This document shows, one piece after another, positions 1-8,500 of a DNA stretch of 64,000 nt. The position numbers and the translations under genes were made by a program. The DNA is from Ancylomarina sp. 16SWW S1-10-2 (GTDB lineage Bacteria; Bacteroidota; Bacteroidia; Bacteroidales; Marinifilaceae): positions 1 through 64,000 of the forward strand of contig NZ_SADB01000001.1 of the NCBI RefSeq assembly GCF_009669305.1. The letters are read 5' to 3'. The stretch's first letter is position 1, and each line of letters starts with the position of its first letter. Under the pieces are notes generated by a model, which was given only the letters and a program-made list of their open reading frames with translations, was not told the origin of the DNA and ran no database searches.

Positions 1-269
1 TTGAGTTTGGCGATTTTTGTGGTAAAAAAAAGACTTTTATTCCACATAGACAATGGGTGAGACTAATTCTCCTCATTGTCTTGAAAAAATATATCTCCTT
101 TTTTCATCTAAAATTCCATCAGTTGCATTTGTGACTTGAATCTAAGTTAAAAATATCTTTTGATTTCATATTTCCCTTTCAATAAGAATTTTAAACAGCG
201 GTTTCTAAATAATGGCTAAGAACCTTACTAAATTTCATGAGTTTATCACGCCATAAAACTCAGCTTAGT

Positions 270-1385
270 TTAAGCCACATTTTCTCTCATTTTCTTCAGA
301 ATTTTAGGCACTTCTTTCCAATCGTCAATCCAAATGGTTTGTACGCCAAACGATGCTGAATCGTTCTCTTCGAACCTTTCATATATTCCCTTCAAGAGTT
401 CAATTGTTTCATCAAAATTTAATCCATAATGATTTTTATTACTTAGATTTTCATAAGTTAAGGCTAAATTTAATTTTTCCTTTAGCGTGCTAATTTTAAT
501 TCTCTCTTTAAAGATATAATGATGCTTTCGTCTATTCCCCTTTTGCTTTAAGGCAATATCCAACAGTCTTCTAATATTAGGATCTGTCAATGAACTACCT
601 ATTAATAAACAGGTGTTTTCTCTAAATTTATTTATTTGAACAATATTATTCCAACTATAGATATCAGAGTATTGTTGATGATAATTATTTTCGCCAAAAA
701 TGATTTTATTTGCCAAATCTAGTTTCCTTTTCTCTGGGAGATAACCATGAACATGGTAAATAGGTAATTCACCATTCTTGGTCTCCATTCCCAATCCAAA
801 AATGGGTTTAAACGGAATATTAACCTCTGCTTTTTCCAACTTGCATTCCAAAATATCGTCGAAATTATACGAAATTATAGAATCCAAATTGTGATGAATA
901 TCAGGCTTAACACAAAGTCTAACTATTTCGTCTAATAGCCTAGAGTTAACACTCTTATCTACATTTGAATACAAAACATCTCTAACCATAGATTCGAAGG
1001 AGGAATTATCTTTAGCAAAATAGTCCTGTAGATACCTTCCTGCAATTAATGGGTTAGGTCTAAAGATTTCGTTATAGAATTTTGATAAAACACTTGAAAC
1101 CTTATGTTCCTTTTCGATACTATACACCATCAAATTTTGAAGCAATTCATTCCAAGTTGGCACACCAAATTCAAGTGAAATACCAGCACCCAAAACAAGA
1201 ACCAATTTATCATTCTGATATGCCTTGTTTATATTATTTAAAGCCTGTTTTCTACTAATAGTAGACGATTTGGGTAACTTATCGGTTATTACTGAAGAAT
1301 TCACTTTATTGAACAACTCTTCATAATCGATATCTGTTTTCTCTAACTCTTCGATATGTGTATCAAAATCTGCAAAATTCGCCAT
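270..1385 (-). CDS. SIR2-like domain protein, possible anti-phage NADase
   Basis: 371 aa. A SIR2-like Rossmann core is visible: GAGIS at residues 66-70, SYNFDD at 172-177 (N174 is the probable catalytic Asn), HVHG at 211-214 (H213 the probable catalytic His) and GSSLTDPN at 263-270. Known members of this family in bacterial defence systems (Thoeris ThsA, DSR, SIR2-HerA) hydrolyse NAD+ to abort phage infection; that role here is inference. There is a 60-residue N-terminal extension and no membrane segment. No TIR, HerA or Argonaute partner is adjacent, so it appears to act alone or with the RhuM gene upstream on the same strand. The ATG start is followed by a plausible acidic N-terminus. Confidence 0.8.
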   Translation of the reverse strand: MANFADFDTHIEELEKTDIDYEELFNKVNSSVITDKLPKSSTISRKQALNNINKAYQNDKLVLVLGAGISLEFGVPTWNELLQNLMVYSIEKEHKVSSVLSKFYNEIFRPNPLIAGRYLQDYFAKDNSSFESMVRDVLYSNVDKSVNSRLLDEIVRLCVKPDIHHNLDSIISYNFDDILECKLEKAEVNIPFKPIFGLGMETKNGELPIYHVHGYLPEKRKLDLANKIIFGENNYHQQYSDIYSWNNIVQINKFRENTCLLIGSSLTDPNIRRLLDIALKQKGNRRKHHYIFKERIKISTLKEKLNLALTYENLSNKNHYGLNFDETIELLKGIYERFEENDSASFGVQTIWIDDWKEVPKILKKMRENVA

Positions 1386-1444
1386 CTGTTTAAATCTGCT
1401 TAAAATTTATCCTTTGTCTTAAATGTTGCCTAAGGAAAAAATGT

Positions 1445-1490
1445 TCTATCCTTTCGTTTCTCGAAGTTAACAAAAAAAGAGAATTGTGAT
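1445..1490 (-). promoter_or_regulatory. Candidate shared upstream element, SIR2 copy
   Basis: On the minus strand, about 60-105 nt upstream of the SIR2 start, the sequence reads CAATT, a T-run, TTAACTTC, six variable bases, then CGAAAGGATA. A similar arrangement precedes the RhuM gene (2250-2296). It could be a promoter or operator common to both genes. No clean TAnnTTTG box is present, so its role is uncertain. Confidence 0.3.
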
Positions 1491-1630
1491 TTTTTTACAT
1501 TAACTTTTCTAATGAAGAAAGTGACAAATAAAACATAGCTGGGAAAACTCATCAAGCTATGAGTACCAAAGTAAAATAGGATATTATTCAACATATACTC
1601 ATCGCAGAGTCTTGCCGATCACCCAAAGTT

Positions 1631-2146
1631 CTATTCATTATAATGCGTTAATTTTTCTTGTTTATTAGATTCACAATCACTTTCGTCATTTGTCAAAGCT
1701 TTATATTTTAATACTTTACCAAGTATTTTCACCGATTCTTGTAGTTCTTTTAACTGTTCGGAATTATGTTCTAATCTTCTCTCATTCAAAGAGTAACCTT
1801 TAACCAAATAATCTTTCAATATTTTATTAGCCCAAATTCTAAATTGAGTTCCACGCTTAGATTTTATTCGGTATCCTACTGAAATAATAACATCAAGATT
1901 AAAATAATCTACCTGATAAGATTTTCCATCGGCGGCAGTTGTTGCATTTTTTGCAACAACTGAATTCTTGTCTAATTCATCTTCTTTAAAAATATTGGTT
2001 ATATGTCTTGAAATGACAGATTTGTCGCGTTCAAATAGACCAACCATTTGATTTAAATTTAACCAAACAGTTTCTTTATCAAGTTGAACATTAATATCTG
2101 TCTTACCGTCTTCTAATTGATAAATTTCGATATTAGAATCATTCAT
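1631..2146 (-). CDS. RhuM-family protein, short form
   Basis: 171 aa from the ATG at 2146; a TTG 9 nt further upstream is in frame but less likely. The N-terminal half matches the RhuM/virulence-protein family, with the typical WLNLNQMVGLFERDKS segment, a winged-helix-like DNA-binding region, and DVIISVGYRIKSKRGTQFR followed by RIWANKILKDYLVKGY. Family members I know are usually about 330-350 aa, so the C-terminal half seems missing; the tail is low-complexity and charged. RhuM proteins are common in accessory islands, often beside restriction or toxin genes, and have no firm biochemical role. It lies 245 nt upstream of the SIR2 gene on the same strand, and the two share an upstream sequence element. 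Confidence 0.75.
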   Translation of the reverse strand: MNDSNIEIYQLEDGKTDINVQLDKETVWLNLNQMVGLFERDKSVISRHITNIFKEDELDKNSVVAKNATTAADGKSYQVDYFNLDVIISVGYRIKSKRGTQFRIWANKILKDYLVKGYSLNERRLEHNSEQLKELQESVKILGKVLKYKALTNDESDCESNKQEKLTHYNE

Positions 2147-2249
2147 TATTTCCAATTTATTTTAAACCCAAATTCCGCGTAATTAATGAGAATAGAAATG
2201 ATATTATCCACATAACTCTTTCTTTAACATCTAGTAAAATGTAAAACAT

Positions 2250-2296
2250 TTTATCTTTTCGCGTATTGAAGTTAATGAAAAAAAATAATTGAGCAT
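2250..2296 (-). promoter_or_regulatory. Candidate shared upstream element, RhuM copy
   Basis: Minus-strand sequence CAATT, T-run, TTAACTTC, six variable bases, CGAAAAGATA, about 105-150 nt upstream of the RhuM ATG. It parallels the element upstream of the SIR2 gene. Distance to the start codon differs between the copies, so it may be a relic of duplication and not a promoter. Confidence 0.3.
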
Positions 2297-2560
2297 AATT
2301 AAACAACACCCTTGAAACAATGAGTATTCTAATCTCTCTATGGAATTATCATCTACAAGCTCGTTTAAATTAATATTCTTGGCTAAGCAAATTTAAGGGA
2401 AAGCTTTTGTGATGCAGAAAAAGAACCACCTCGTCTTCGTTCCTCAGCCACTCCTCCTCTTATCCCGATAAGTATCCGGGAAAGGAGAAGAAACAAATGA
2501 AGTCTCTCGCTTTTAAAAGCTGTTTTAGAGTCCGCGAAAGCTCGGTGTAGAACAAAAAGA

Positions 2561-2588
2561 AAAGGGCAACCCCTACGGATTGCCCTTT
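2561..2588 (-). terminator. Terminator of the 2-oxoacid oxidoreductase operon
   Basis: AAAGGGCAA and TTGCCCTTT form a perfect 9-bp stem with a 10-nt loop. On the minus strand it is followed by TTCTTTTTGTT. It lies about 48 nt past the stop of the gamma-subunit gene. Confidence 0.75.
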
Positions 2589-2635
2589 AACTCTGATAGA
2601 ATAGTGTTTATTGTTGTTTATTGTTTAATGCTTTT

Positions 2636-3187
2636 TTATAAAGATATAACGGTTTCAACATTCTCAATTCCTTTTTGAATTGCTTCAATATTTAAAGGAA
2701 TCAATTTATGGTGACGTTCTGGTAATGATTTTTCAAGACCTTTTTTAACATTCTCAAGTTTTACGATAGGCTTCACTTTAAGGAAACCACCCATAATAAT
2801 CATGTTAAAAGTCTTAGGATTACCCATTTCAGTAGCTAATGCTGCACCAGGAATTCTAAAAATGTTGATATCTTTTCTTTTTGGATGATGTGTAATACCG
2901 TTTGGATCATATAATAAAGTTCCACCTGGTTTAATATCTTCCTCAAACTTATCCATTGATTGTTGGTTAAGAATGATAGCAGTATCAAATTTCTTTAATA
3001 CGGGTGAACTAATACGATCGTCGCTAAGAATTACAGTTACGTTAGCTGTACCTCCACGCATTTCAGGTCCGTATGATGGCATCCACGACACTTCCTGATT
3101 TTGCATAATACCTGAGTAAGCAAGAATTTTACCCATAGAAAGTACACCTTGACCACCAAATCCTGCAATTATAATTTCTTCAGTCAT
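2636..3187 (-). CDS. 2-oxoacid:ferredoxin oxidoreductase, gamma subunit
   Basis: 183 aa. Pyruvate/ketoisovalerate oxidoreductase catalytic domain, starting with IIIAGFGGQGVLSMGK and containing SYGPEMRGGTANVTVI. In the family this subunit combines with alpha (TPP/2-oxoacid pyrimidine-binding region), beta (TPP) and delta (ferredoxin) to decarboxylate a 2-oxoacid to acyl-CoA while reducing ferredoxin. It is the last gene of the four-gene minus-strand unit, 92 nt after beta, and is followed by a strong hairpin terminator. Substrate (branched-chain 2-oxoacid or 2-oxoglutarate) cannot be set from sequence; annotation in related bacteria alternates between KorC and VorC. Confidence 0.9.
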   Translation of the reverse strand: MTEEIIIAGFGGQGVLSMGKILAYSGIMQNQEVSWMPSYGPEMRGGTANVTVILSDDRISSPVLKKFDTAIILNQQSMDKFEEDIKPGGTLLYDPNGITHHPKRKDINIFRIPGAALATEMGNPKTFNMIIMGGFLKVKPIVKLENVKKGLEKSLPERHHKLIPLNIEAIQKGIENVETVISL

Positions 3188-3279
3188 TTTTTTACAGTTT
3201 TAATCGATTAAGGGATAGCTCAATTGATTTTTCTAAATAATCTAGCATAAAGAAAATCTACATCTAACCCTAATGAAAT

Positions 3280-4050
3280 TTACTCGTCTTTTAATGTACC
3301 AAGTGGGTAATAAGGGAACATATGTTCTTTCATCCACTCGTTAGCTTGTACAGGAGTTTGTTTCCATCCTGAACTACAAGTAGCAACAACCTCGATGAAT
3401 GAAATTCCTTTATTCTCTCTGGTATTTTCAAAACCTTTACGAATTGCTTTCTTCAATTTACGTACTGCAGCTGGAGTTTCTGCTGACTGACGAGTTACAT
3501 ATCGAGTTCCTGGTAATAAAGACACAATTTCAGAAATCTTCATTGGGAAACCAGTCACTTCACAATCACGTCCGTAAGGAGATGTTGCAGTAACTTGTCC
3601 TTCAAGAGTTGTTGGAGCCATTTGTCCACCAGTCATACCGTAAATAGCATTGTTCACAAAGATAACAACGATATTTTCGCCACGATTACAAGCGTGCATA
3701 ATTTCAGCAATACCTATAGATGCTAAATCACCATCACCTTGATAAGTAAATACATATTTCTCAGGCATCAAACGAATAGTTGCTGTAGCCAATGCAGGAG
3801 CACGACCGTGAGCAGCTTGTTGCCAATCGATATCTAAATAATTGTATGCTAATACCGAACATCCTACTGGAGAAACACCAATTGTTTCTTCCTGAATTCC
3901 CATATCATCAATAACTTCAGCAAGTACTTTGTGAATTACACCGTGAGTACAGCCTGGGCAGTAGTGCATTTCGTTATCCAAAAGAACAGAAGTCTTACTA
4001 TAGACCAAGTTCTCTTCGCTAATTATGTTTTTAAGTTCTGTCTCTGTCAT
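3280..4050 (-). CDS. 2-oxoacid:ferredoxin oxidoreductase, beta subunit (TPP-binding)
   Basis: 256 aa. The N-terminal region has HYCPGCTHGVIHK, with Cys residues typical of the iron-sulfur/TPP beta subunit. The TPP-Mg motif is QGDGDLASIGIAEI followed by NNAIYGMTGGQMAPT. This subunit binds thiamine pyrophosphate and carries out decarboxylation of the 2-oxoacid. Its start lies 3 nt after the alpha-subunit stop, so the two are translationally coupled. The gene sits between alpha and gamma, the usual delta-alpha-beta-gamma order of VOR/KOR operons in Bacteroidota. Confidence 0.93.
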   Translation of the reverse strand: MTETELKNIISEENLVYSKTSVLLDNEMHYCPGCTHGVIHKVLAEVIDDMGIQEETIGVSPVGCSVLAYNYLDIDWQQAAHGRAPALATATIRLMPEKYVFTYQGDGDLASIGIAEIMHACNRGENIVVIFVNNAIYGMTGGQMAPTTLEGQVTATSPYGRDCEVTGFPMKISEIVSLLPGTRYVTRQSAETPAAVRKLKKAIRKGFENTRENKGISFIEVVATCSSGWKQTPVQANEWMKEHMFPYYPLGTLKDE

Positions 4051-4053
4051 AGC

Positions 4054-5139
4054 TTACTCTCCTAAAAAAATTTGTTCTAATGCTTCAACTACTTCATCAG
4101 GGGTAGGAATGATTCCACCATAACGTCCAAAATGCTCAACTGGCACTTTACCGTTAACTGCCAAACGAACATCTTCGACCATTTGACCAGCACTCATTTC
4201 TACTGATAATATTCCTTTTACTTGACCAAGCATTGCTTGAATAGCTTTGGTTGGGTAAGGGAAAAGAGTTATTGGACGTAACAAACCAACTTTAATGCCT
4301 TTTGCACGTGCAATTTCGATAGCTTTTTGACAAATACGAGCACTTGATCCATAAGCTACAAATAAATAATCTGCATCGTCACATTCAATCTTTTCAAAAC
4401 GAACTTCGTTTTCTTCCATTGCGCGATATTTCGCTTGCAATTTGTGATTAAAGATTTCTTGTTTAGCTGAATCTAATTCTAGAGATGTAGAAATTCTACG
4501 CTTAGCGCCTTTTTTCTTTCCAGTGGTTGCCCATGATCCAGAAATTTTCTCAATTTCTTCAGCAGTCCAACGTGGTTTGAATTCTGATAATTCAACTTTT
4601 TCCATCATTTGGCCAATAACACCATCAGAAAGAATCATTGCTGGATTTAAATACTTAAATGCAAGATCAAAACTTAGAGCTACAAAATCATTCATTTCCT
4701 GAACTGAAGCAGGAGCTAAAACGATTAGTTTGTAATCACCATGTCCGCCACCTTTTACAGCTTGAAAATAGTCAGATTGAGCAGGTTGAATAGTACCTAA
4801 ACCTGGTCCTCCTCGTACAACATTAACAACTAAGGCTGGCAATTCAGCACCAGCTAAATAGGTAATACCTTCTTGTTTTAAACTTACTCCAGGACTTGAT
4901 GAAGAAGTCATTACTTTTTTACCGCATGACGCACCACCGTACACCATATTAATTGCAGCAACTTCGCTTTCCGCTTGAACAACAACCATTCCAGTTGATT
5001 GCTCAGGTCGACGAACCATAAGGGTTTCCATAACTTCGGACTGAGGTGTAATTGGGTAACCAAAATACCCATCACATCCACAACGAATAGCTGCTTCTGC
5101 GATCACTTCATTTCCCTTCATTAATCGAATATCTCCCAT
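4054..5139 (-). CDS. 2-oxoacid:ferredoxin oxidoreductase, alpha subunit (VorB/KorA type)
   Basis: 361 aa. It opens with MKGNEVIAEAAIRCGCDGYFGYPITPQSEV (within residues 7-36), the pyrimidine-binding domain of this family. PGVSLKQEGITYLAGAELPALVVNV is in the centre, and the C-terminal transketolase-like domain contains YLFVAYGSSARI. Length agrees with the 3-methyl-2-oxobutanoate dehydrogenase subunit VorB of Bacteroidales. It is the second gene of the unit, 44 nt after the ferredoxin-like delta subunit. Together they provide oxidative decarboxylation of transaminated amino acids; which 2-oxoacid is preferred is not visible. Confidence 0.92.
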   Translation of the reverse strand: MGDIRLMKGNEVIAEAAIRCGCDGYFGYPITPQSEVMETLMVRRPEQSTGMVVVQAESEVAAINMVYGGASCGKKVMTSSSSPGVSLKQEGITYLAGAELPALVVNVVRGGPGLGTIQPAQSDYFQAVKGGGHGDYKLIVLAPASVQEMNDFVALSFDLAFKYLNPAMILSDGVIGQMMEKVELSEFKPRWTAEEIEKISGSWATTGKKKGAKRRISTSLELDSAKQEIFNHKLQAKYRAMEENEVRFEKIECDDADYLFVAYGSSARICQKAIEIARAKGIKVGLLRPITLFPYPTKAIQAMLGQVKGILSVEMSAGQMVEDVRLAVNGKVPVEHFGRYGGIIPTPDEVVEALEQIFLGE

Positions 5140-5183
5140 TATAAAAATATTTTTAAGATTTTCAGATTTGATTAAATTGAAAT

Positions 5184-5411
5184 TTAGCTTGCTTTCATTC
5201 TGTAAACAGTAATAACCGTATCAGGACAAACTAAGCCACAACTTGAGCAACCAATACATGCATCAGGATTGGCTAGACAAGCATAATGGTAACCTTTACC
5301 ATTAACATCGCGTGCCAATTCGATAGCGTTTGTAGGGCAAGCGACTACACATAAGCCACAACCTTTACATTTTTCGGTATCAACTACAATAGCACCTTTG
5401 AATTTTGCCAT
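5184..5411 (-). CDS. 4Fe-4S ferredoxin-type delta subunit of the 2-oxoacid oxidoreductase
   Basis: 75 aa from the ATG at 5411 (MAKFKGAIVV). An in-frame extension to 5468 exists but has no similarity to the family, so the shorter start is chosen. Two ferredoxin clusters are seen: CKGCGLCVVACP and CIGCSSCGLVCP, each CX2CX2CX3C. This subunit passes electrons from the TPP subunit to free ferredoxin or flavodoxin. It leads the four-gene operon. Confidence 0.9.
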   Translation of the reverse strand: MAKFKGAIVVDTEKCKGCGLCVVACPTNAIELARDVNGKGYHYACLANPDACIGCSSCGLVCPDTVITVYRMKAS

Positions 5412-5536
5412 AGCATTTATATATTTAAAAGATAAATTTTTAATTACCACATAAAGGTAACAATTCAAAAGCTAATTTCACAATTCTCCTTACAATTAAC
5501 CCTAAATACATCAAGTTTACAATCAGTCTAAATAAA

Positions 5537-5578
5537 TTATGCCATTTAAATAACAAATATGTTACTTAAATGGCATAA
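5537..5578. terminator. Long inverted repeat between ferredoxin subunit and aminotransferase
   Basis: Arms of 18 nt (TTATGCCATTTAAATAAC and its complement with one mismatch) flank a 6-nt loop, AAATAT. Reading the minus strand it is followed by TTTATTTA, so it may terminate the aminotransferase transcript. It is AT-rich and could equally be an operator for the downstream oxidoreductase operon. Confidence 0.5.
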
Positions 5579-5639
5579 AATATCTATAAATCGTAACGAC
5601 TCTTTCCCGCATCGAAATACGTATTCTGAGATAATCCGA

Positions 5640-6956
5640 TTAAACTAATCCTTGTTGATGCTTATGAAACGCTTTTAAACGATACTCTAAATCACCGAAT
5701 TGGCTTCTTGAAATTTGTGAAACACATGCTCTAAGCCCTTCTCTCAAACTACCTGTTTCGTTCAAACAAATAGCCGAAATACCATAATATAATAATTTTT
5801 TATTCAATTCGGGTCCCGTAAGACCTGGATACGAAATTGTAAAATAAAATCCGTCAGCTAATGGAAGATCAACATCGGTATCGTATACCAAATCGAAACC
5901 ATTATCAATAAACATCTTCTTCATAATTTTAGCCCGTTCGCCATACTCTCTTACATTTTCAACAAAATTAAATTTGCCTTCGTTGGCAGCTTTTAGCATA
6001 CCATGCAATCCATATTGTGCTGAATGAGAAACACCTGAAGAAAGTGTATAGATAATTCTAAACACAACGGTAAAACCAAACCCATCCGTTCCGAAACGCT
6101 TCTTCAAACCACTGTATCTTCTTTTATATAGCTTATCTGAAATACATAACAAACCTATTCTTTGTCCGGCATACGAGAATGCCTTAGAACTAGAAATCAT
6201 TAATGCATAATTATCGGTATATCTTGCAACTGTAGGTTGGTATGGTCCAACGCCTGGCTGACTTAAATCTGTTCTAAAATCCATAGCAAAATAAGCAAGG
6301 TCTTCCAATACAATTGCATCGTACTTATTTGCCATTTCGCCAATCGTTTTTAACTCAAGATCATTCATACATATCCAAGCTGGGTTATTGGGATTTGAAT
6401 AAACGATACCCGCAATATTTCCTTTCGACATGATTTTCTCAAGCTTATCGTGAAGTTTATCTCCTCGATAATCGTAAATGTCGAATGTTTCGTATTTCAT
6501 CCCCAAAACATCCATCTGAGTTTTCTGTACGGGGAAACCTGGATCAACAAAAAGGATGGTATCTTTTCCTTTGGTAGCCGAACAAACAGCCATAAAAGCT
6601 GCATAAGCACCTTGCATAGAACCAACGGTTGGAATAACACCTTCTGCATCCAAATCTATATTCATAAAGTTCTTAATAAACTTAGAACCTTCTTCCTTCA
6701 AAACCTTCACGCCTTCGAGCATTGGGTAGGCTGCTGCAACACCACGATCAAGAGCTGCTTTCTCTGCTTCAATACCATATTTAGAAGCTGCTAAACCAGG
6801 CACACCCATTTCCATACGAATGAATTTATCTCCGCTCTCTTCTTCAATCATATTAACCACACGCACCACGTCGCGAATAGTTGCATCTTCCATTCTATCT
6901 ATTTCACATATAGCTAATTTACTGTCTACTATTTGGGAATTTATGGGCGTTTTCAT
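5640..6956 (-). CDS. Class I/II PLP-dependent aminotransferase
   Basis: 438 aa. Fold-type I aminotransferase features are present: YSNPNNPAWICM, then LEDLAYFAMDFR, then the Schiff-base lysine in SSSKAFSYAGQR near residue 260 (the SxxKxxxxxGxR pattern), and a C-terminal Arg-containing segment (LREGLRACVSQISR). It would convert an amino acid to the 2-oxoacid. Lying directly upstream of the 2-oxoacid:ferredoxin oxidoreductase operon on the same strand (228 nt), it plausibly supplies that enzyme. Specificity (aromatic, branched-chain or other) is not readable. Length and start are consistent with the family in Bacteroidales. Confidence 0.88.
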   Translation of the reverse strand: MKTPINSQIVDSKLAICEIDRMEDATIRDVVRVVNMIEEESGDKFIRMEMGVPGLAASKYGIEAEKAALDRGVAAAYPMLEGVKVLKEEGSKFIKNFMNIDLDAEGVIPTVGSMQGAYAAFMAVCSATKGKDTILFVDPGFPVQKTQMDVLGMKYETFDIYDYRGDKLHDKLEKIMSKGNIAGIVYSNPNNPAWICMNDLELKTIGEMANKYDAIVLEDLAYFAMDFRTDLSQPGVGPYQPTVARYTDNYALMISSSKAFSYAGQRIGLLCISDKLYKRRYSGLKKRFGTDGFGFTVVFRIIYTLSSGVSHSAQYGLHGMLKAANEGKFNFVENVREYGERAKIMKKMFIDNGFDLVYDTDVDLPLADGFYFTISYPGLTGPELNKKLLYYGISAICLNETGSLREGLRACVSQISRSQFGDLEYRLKAFHKHQQGLV

Positions 6957-7104
6957 ACTTGAACAATTAAGTCTTGTTGATAAAATCTAATTTACTGCAA
7001 TTTTACTAATTTTCCTTTCAATTTAAAACAAATAAAGCATATATAATTATAATTAAACCTAAGTAATCGTTATAAAATTACCAAACTGATAGTTTCAATA
7101 CACA

Positions 7105-7135
7105 AAAAGCTCACTTTTTATAAAAGTGAGCTTTC
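7105..7135 (-). terminator. Terminator after flavodoxin gene
   Basis: AAAGCTCACTTTT and its complement AAAAGTGAGCTTT form a 13-bp stem with a short TATA-type loop. On the minus strand it is followed by TTTGTG. It lies about 23 nt beyond the flavodoxin stop. Confidence 0.7.
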
Positions 7136-7157
7136 ATCAACAAGAATATGGCTTGTT

Positions 7158-7673
7158 TTATTTCATTTCTGGTTGGATAATCTTTAACCAATTATCTACT
7201 CTTTCTTCTGTTAAATCATCTTCAAAATCTTCGTCAATTGGCAAACCAACGAATTTACCTTCTACAATGGCACGAGATTCATTAAACTGATAACCTTCAT
7301 CACTTACACTTCCAATTACGGTAGCACCGGTTTTTTTAACAACGTCATATAACTCACCCATAGCATCTACAAAAAAATCAGCATAAGCAAGATGATCTCC
7401 TAGACCAAAAATGGCTACTTTTTTCCCTTTTAAATCTACACCAGTTAAATTTGGAAGAAATTGATCCCAATCATTTCCTGCGTTATCCGAAGACCAAGTA
7501 TGTTTTCCAAGTGTTGAAATACCCAAAATAATATGATCATACTTATCAAAAGCATTTGAATCGGCGTCTTTAACTTTTACTAGATCTACATTTCCAATTT
7601 TGCTAGCAATAAGCTTTGCTACTTTTTCTACATTCCCTTTTGTAGGGCCATAAAATAATCCAATATTTGTCAT
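7158..7673 (-). CDS. Flavodoxin
   Basis: 171 aa from the ATG at 7673 (MTNIGLFYGPTKGNVEKVA). A 13-codon upstream extension to 7712 is not family-like and was rejected. The FMN phosphate loop is GPTKGN in place of the common GTxTGxT. The rest is typical long-chain flavodoxin: STLGKHTWSSDNAGNDWDQF near the 50s loop and FGLGDHLAYADFFVDAMGELYD in the 90s loop. It carries one or two electrons in the cytosol and can replace ferredoxin. Between the aminotransferase and the acyl-CoA synthetase, it is a candidate acceptor for the 2-oxoacid oxidoreductase. Confidence 0.9.
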   Translation of the reverse strand: MTNIGLFYGPTKGNVEKVAKLIASKIGNVDLVKVKDADSNAFDKYDHIILGISTLGKHTWSSDNAGNDWDQFLPNLTGVDLKGKKVAIFGLGDHLAYADFFVDAMGELYDVVKKTGATVIGSVSDEGYQFNESRAIVEGKFVGLPIDEDFEDDLTEERVDNWLKIIQPEMK

Positions 7674-7807
7674 ACTGTCAGTATAAAAGAGTTGAAACTT
7701 CAAATGAAGCACAAAATTAAATTCTACTAATAAAATAAATAGTTAAGGCTTTCTGTAAAAATTAAGGATTTAAAAAATCTAATTTCCAAGCCTTTACAAA
7801 GTAATCA

Positions 7808-8500
7808 TTATTTAGCAGTTTTCAAACTTGCAATGGCAAGCAATAAACCCAAAATTACGCCTAATGCAGCGGCACAAAGAACTTGATAATCTGGAGGTAA
7901 TAAAAAAGTGAAAGTATGCGCTGGTATCCAGAAAAATGGGATTGTTTTTTTGTACACAAAATTCCACTGAACATCCCAATCTATTCTTTTAAAAATAGTT
8001 GCGAATTGAATAGGTTTCAACAATCCACCTATTGTTCCGCCATTATCTAGAATATGAATATCCGTAATTTTATGAAAAGTCATCATAACTGGAGCATAAA
8101 TTAAATTCATGCATGCTGATATAGAAAAAGCAACCAATAGCTTCTCTGCACTAAAAGCCCCCTTCAGAATTTCAGAAGCTCCTTCGAGTCCTAAATAATT
8201 AAGAAACATTGGAGTTCCGGTGTAAAATATGACCATAGCTAACTTCAGAGTTAAACCTATCCCACCCCATACAATTGCTCTTGGTAAAATACCAAAACCC
8301 TTTTGATTGTATACGCCTGTTTTTAGTCTTAAACCAATAACCTCGCCCAAGGTTGCTAAACATGCAAACTTGATAAAACTGGTAATCATACCGTGAGCTT
8401 TATTATACCCCACATAGAAATTAAATATATCATCCGACAAGAAAAATGGCATAAAGCACGCCACAACACAAAGGATAAATATAAAATCTTGTTTTTTCAT
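7808..8500 (-). CDS. Conserved membrane protein, Mpv17/PMP22-like (tentative)
   Basis: 230 aa with at least five hydrophobic segments: near residues 5-22, 38-56, 75-93, 118-136 and 208-227. The C-terminal part reads WNFVYKKTIPFFWIPAHTFTFLLPPDYQVL followed by a final helix. That recalls the C-terminal signature of Mpv17/PMP22-type proteins (W-x-P...NF..VP). I do not recognise it with certainty and assign no function. It is cytoplasmic-membrane located and transcribed on the minus strand with neighbours of the 2-oxoacid module, 134 nt upstream of the flavodoxin gene, although no direct link to that pathway can be shown. Confidence 0.7.
   Translation of the reverse strand: MKKQDFIFILCVVACFMPFFLSDDIFNFYVGYNKAHGMITSFIKFACLATLGEVIGLRLKTGVYNQKGFGILPRAIVWGGIGLTLKLAMVIFYTGTPMFLNYLGLEGASEILKGAFSAEKLLVAFSISACMNLIYAPVMMTFHKITDIHILDNGGTIGGLLKPIQFATIFKRIDWDVQWNFVYKKTIPFFWIPAHTFTFLLPPDYQVLCAAALGVILGLLLAIASLKTAK

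Larger units (their letters stand above)
2147..2635. other. Non-coding accessory gap with repeat-like segment
   Basis: There is no credible gene in this 489-nt stretch. It contains the RhuM upstream element. It also holds a locally GC-richer block at about 2424-2500, in which CTCCTC and GGAG arms enclose an imperfect palindrome of the form TCCCGATA...TATCCGGGA. Such blocks resemble dispersed non-coding repeats seen in Bacteroidota genomes (from memory, not searched). The oxidoreductase operon terminator lies at its right end. Confidence 0.4.
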
